Assembly (NCBI RefSeq): GCF_035222275.1
Contig: NW_026946359.1
Location: 5,270,001-5,334,000 of the forward strand
Direction: 5' to 3'
Source of the DNA: Podospora bellae-mahoneyi
Taxonomy: Eukaryota > Ascomycota > Sordariomycetes > Sordariales > Podosporaceae
Length of the DNA: 64,000 nucleotides
In this document: piece after piece, positions 61,051 to 64,000 of the stretch
How positions within the stretch are numbered: the stretch's first letter is position 1
Layout of the letters: each line of letters opens with the position of its first letter
Translations under genes and position numbers: made by a program
The notes under the pieces: model-generated
Seen by the model: only the letters and a program-made list of their open reading frames with translations
Told to the model about the DNA's origin: nothing
Databases searched by the model: none

Positions 61051-62336
61051 ATGGCATCCTTAACCACCTCCAGCTTACATTACCTCACAAGCCTCGCAAC
61101 TGAAACCGGCGATGTCGCGACGTCAACCACCCAAGCAAGCGGCCCATCCTACACTGGAGACCCCGTCTCCTACGATGACGGTTACTACCGGAGCGACACC
61201 CCCATGGTATACCCCTTCACCACCTCCTCCTTCCCCTTGGCCCTAACCACAGCAATCCTCTTTTTGATCCTCACCATCCTGCACGCGTACCTCTGCTTTA
61301 AGAAGAAGACTGTCTTTTTCGCCATCACGATCTACGCCTCCCTCGGTTTGTTTTGTCTTGCCCTCCGGTTTGCTAATCACTGCTGACATGCATGCACCCA
61401 GCAATGGCAACCTCCCAAACAATGAAATGCTACCTCGTCCAACTCCAAACCATCATCTTGCACTCCACCAACCTCTCCTCCTCCACCATCAACCAGCTGG
61501 AACGTGCCGACGTCGTGCTTGTTGTGATGGACCTCTTGGAGGCGATTCCTGCGTCTGCGATGGGGTTCTTGCTCATGATGACATATACCAGGTTGACGTG
61601 GTTTATCATCCCCAAATCGGGGAGGAAGAACGGGAGGGTTTTTGGCTTGCCGGCGAGGTGGCAGACGAGCTTGCTGGCGTTGGGGCAGATGGTGGGGGAT
61701 GGTTTGGTCGGGGTGGGTCACTACTATGGGCTGGGGTATTTGCAGAGTCTTGGGGGGGTGGTGGGATTGATGACCTGGGGGGTGTTGGGGGGGTTGGTGG
61801 TTAGGGCGGGGAGGGTGGAGGTGAGGGAGGAGGTGAAGAAGGTGAAGAGGTTCGTTTGGGCGGTTGGGGGGGCGGTTGGGTTACTGATTGTGAGTTTCTT
61901 TTCTTTTCTTTTCTTCAGTTGTGTGATGATGGATGGAGAAAGGGGATTGCTAATGGGATGCAAATAGGGGTGTGCCACCGCGAGAATCATCAGACGGGAG
62001 GCAGTAGCGTATTTTTTGGCTGAGGCCCCGTGGTGGTCGAGTGAGTATGGGGTGTCAGAGACGTTCGCCATGTCGGAGTGGCCGGTGTATGTGTTTCAGC
62101 ATTTGCCGATTTTGTTGATCTTGCTGCTTATGGCGGTTTACCACCCGGGAGCCTACCTTCCCAGGCGGTTGACTGGTTGGAGGCTCAACACCAAGAAGCT
62201 GTTGAGAGAGGAAAGGATGAGAGAGGACGTGGAGAACTTGAAGGTGTTGGCGAGGAAAGATTCAAAGGCGTCGTCTGTACAGGGGAGTGAGCTGGATTGC
62301 TTTGAGAGGGTTGACCTTGACAAGGAGACCAAGTAA
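61051..62336 (+). CDS. RTA1-like multi-helix membrane protein
   Basis: Exons 61051-61345, 61402-61889 and 61968-62336 join in frame to 383 aa. The introns are 56 and 78 bp. Seven hydrophobic helices follow a polar, probably extracytosolic N-terminus (SDDGYYRSDTPMVYPF-like). Helix 1 is LALTTAILFLILTILHAYLC, with the family-typical H at its end; helix 2 follows (KKKTVFFAITIYASLAM). The last part has ARIIRREAVAYFLAE, EWPVYVFQHLPILLILLLMA and VYHPGAYLPRR, which resembles the R-x-x-E, YVFD-x-x-P and HPG pattern of RTA1/RSB1-like lipid translocation and 7-aminocholesterol resistance proteins. The match is divergent, with several positions altered. The C-terminal 60 residues are a charged cytosolic tail. 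It is convergent with the next gene, 227 bp apart. Confidence 0.78.
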
Positions 62337-62563
62337 AACAAAGTAGGGAAGGGGGCTATGGGGACGGTTGTGGACGGAGGCGTGGCGCCATATTTCGTGT
62401 TTGTTCGGATGATGAGTTTAGGTACCTTGGGCAGGTAAGACTTTTGGAGTTATGGAATCGGATAGGTTTCATAGAACAAAAACAGCCTCCAAAACGGCTG
62501 GTCTAACATGATTTGATTTAGAGCGTTCCCGATGACCTTTGAATCTATCCCATGATACCTGTC

Positions 62564-63471
62564 TTAAACCGCCTCATCCAATGACGGGTCAGCCGGCCAG
62601 AATATCCAAATCACCACCACAATCAACTTCAACCCAGCCGCTGCCCACAACGCCCCGGCGACCCCAAACTCTGTGTTCGCCAGCTTCCCTCCCAAAAACG
62701 CACCGAGCAGCAGCGACAGCGGCGCCGCCACCCTCCGATTCCGTTCCGCATTGTGCACCGCGAACAAGTCCGCATCGGAGAACAAGTCACAGTAGATGCT
62801 CGTCAGCACCACGCTCGTGAGCGCATTGTACTTGAGCGCCCGGCTCATGACAGCCTGCCCGCAGCTCTGAAACGCCACCAGCGCGATGGGCACGAGGACG
62901 TACCAGGCGACCGACTCCGGGTGCACGTCCGAGCCGGCCAGCGTGACCATGCAGGCGGCCGCGACGATGAGGAGGAGTTGGGCGGTGAAGGACGCACAGA
63001 GGACCCAGCGGCGTTTGGCCGAGAAGAAGCGGTGGAAGCGGGAGAAGAGGAAGGATCCCAGGAGGAAGGAGAGGAGGGAGGTGCCGGATTTGAGCCAGCG
63101 GGTCGAGGCCGAGGGGTCGGCCAGGCCGAGGCCGATGTAGACGGTGTTTCCTTGAACGGTTTGTCAGTTTTTATATGGGGGTTTAAAAAATGGAGGGAAA
63201 ATGTGCGTGTCATACCCGTTTGCATAGACACAAAACTCCCCCATACTGATATCGAGGCGCTGTCGAGGAGGCCGGTGATGAGATAGCAGAGGATGAGAAT
63301 GAGATCGGCCCAATCACGGCTCACGTCCACCGTGAAGTAATCCCGCCATTTTTGAAGCGTCGGCACGGCATCGTCTTTTGGCGGTCCCATTCTTTGCGAT
63401 TGTGGCAGGAGAGGGCTCTCTTCGTTGGCGTGGGCCACAATCTCGTTGTTGAGGATGGCTGATCGCGTCAT
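62564..63471 (-). CDS. DUF1275 (YoaK-like) integral membrane protein
   Basis: Exons 63216-63471 and 62564-63150 join in frame to 280 aa, with a 65 bp intron whose junction restores MQTGNTVYIGLGL, the hallmark of DUF1275 proteins. Six helices are seen: ADLILILCYLITGLLDSASI, TSLLSFLLGSFLF, LLLIVAAACMVTLA, WYVLVPIALVAFQSCGQAVM, VAAPLSLLLGAFLGGKLA and LWAAAGLKLIVVVIWIFW. The central SRALKYNALTSVVLTSIYCD is also typical of the family. The function of the family is unknown; some relatives are annotated as permease-like. The N-terminus is polar and cytosolic. Confidence 0.9.
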
Positions 63472-64000
63472 GGCGGGCGAAAAAAAGGGCAGGGTTGAGT
63501 TTTTATATGGTATTCTTTATGTCTTGAAAACGCCCTCGGGCAGGGGTCTCGGCCAACAGAATCTCTTCCAGTGAGTCAACAGAAAAACCGTGAAGCGGGA
63601 CTTGGCGGCATCACCCTTTTGGGCATTTGGCGAAGACGTGATCGCGGGAGGCGGCCAGAAACCCCCATGGTCTAGTCTTCAGCTTCGTTGTCGGTCCGTT
63701 GCCCCTGAGGTAAGGGAAGTTTTAACAAAGTGAGTAAATCGCTGGTGCCGTGACCCGGTGTCGGCGCGGGGAGCTCCATGGAAAAGCCGTGGGATAGATG
63801 GGATCTTTATCCACTGACGGCAGGGCTGAAGATGGCCAATCAGGGGCTGGGTTCATGATGTCATTAACGCCTAGCCAAGAGAGGAACTCAATCGTCGTGG
63901 TTGACCCTTCACCTTTCCACTGAAGAGTAACAACTTCTGCGAAAGTTCATCCCGACAACGCCGATGTTTGAAGAGATTCCATCAATCATGAGGCTGCAAC
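63472..64000. other. intergenic, upstream of DUF1275 gene
   Basis: About 530 bp that should contain the promoter of the minus-strand DUF1275 gene. The sequence is GC-rich and has no coding frame. The next gene lies outside the window. Confidence 0.45.

Noticed and set aside
61358-61804. 148-codon alternative frame within the RTA1-like gene
   Set aside because: Gly/Val-rich shadow of a G-rich exon; the spliced reading gives a continuous seven-helix protein.

Overview
The window reads as the nuclear genome of a filamentous ascomycete, probably a sordariomycete of the Sordariales type. The evidence is 50-70 bp introns with GT(A/G)NGT donors, CTGAC/CTAAC branch sites and YAG acceptors, GC-rich codon use in clear genes, and fungal-only families (Zn2Cys6 factor, SAT4-type membrane protein, RTA1-like protein, BtgC-type GH17 glucanase). 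The species assignment is inference. Exon joins were made by hand and all keep frame. No CRISPR array, rRNA, retroelement or viral copy was recognised.

Layout. 0.7-6.7 kb is a dense housekeeping block: ERG6 (-), SLT11/RBM22-type splicing factor (+), MZM1/LYRM7 (-) and zuotin ZUO1 (+), in divergent pairs sharing promoters. 6.8-9.95 kb holds two tandem, decayed copies of a GNAT-like gene (-). A secreted tyrosinase lies at 10.4-11.7 kb (-), followed by a 3.4 kb gene-poor stretch. An unrecognised disordered protein (15.1-17.0, +) and a SAT4-type seven-helix membrane protein (17.9-19.3, -) come next, then a 3.9 kb stretch without a clear gene. SRPK-type kinase (23.2-25.9, +), IWS1/SPN1 (27.3-28.7, -), a BRL1/BRR6 nuclear-envelope protein (29.7-31.3, +), a Zn2Cys6 factor (33.0-35.7, +) and a zinc-finger, Q-rich factor (37.3-39.4, +) form a regulatory stretch.

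The second half is more accessory: a secreted GMC oxidoreductase (41.7-43.6, +) tail to tail with a putative amidoligase (44.0-45.4, -), a 16-cysteine small secreted protein (48.8-49.4, -), a membrane-anchored GH17 beta-1,3-glucanase (51.0-53.1, -), a hydrophilic unknown (55.2-55.8, +), tRNA-Gly(GCC) (56.0, +), a conserved-looking unknown (57.1-58.4, +), a second small secreted protein (59.1-59.7, +), an RTA1-like membrane protein (61.1-62.3, +) and a DUF1275-type membrane protein (62.6-63.5, -).

Functional themes are sterol synthesis, RNA processing and transcription elongation (SLT11, SRPK, IWS1), ribosome-associated folding (zuotin), respiratory assembly (MZM1), and a set of secreted or surface proteins (tyrosinase, GMC oxidase, two small secreted proteins, GH17). 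The best leads are the paired GNAT relics, the GMC/amidoligase pair and the two small secreted proteins. No feature is clearly a new system.
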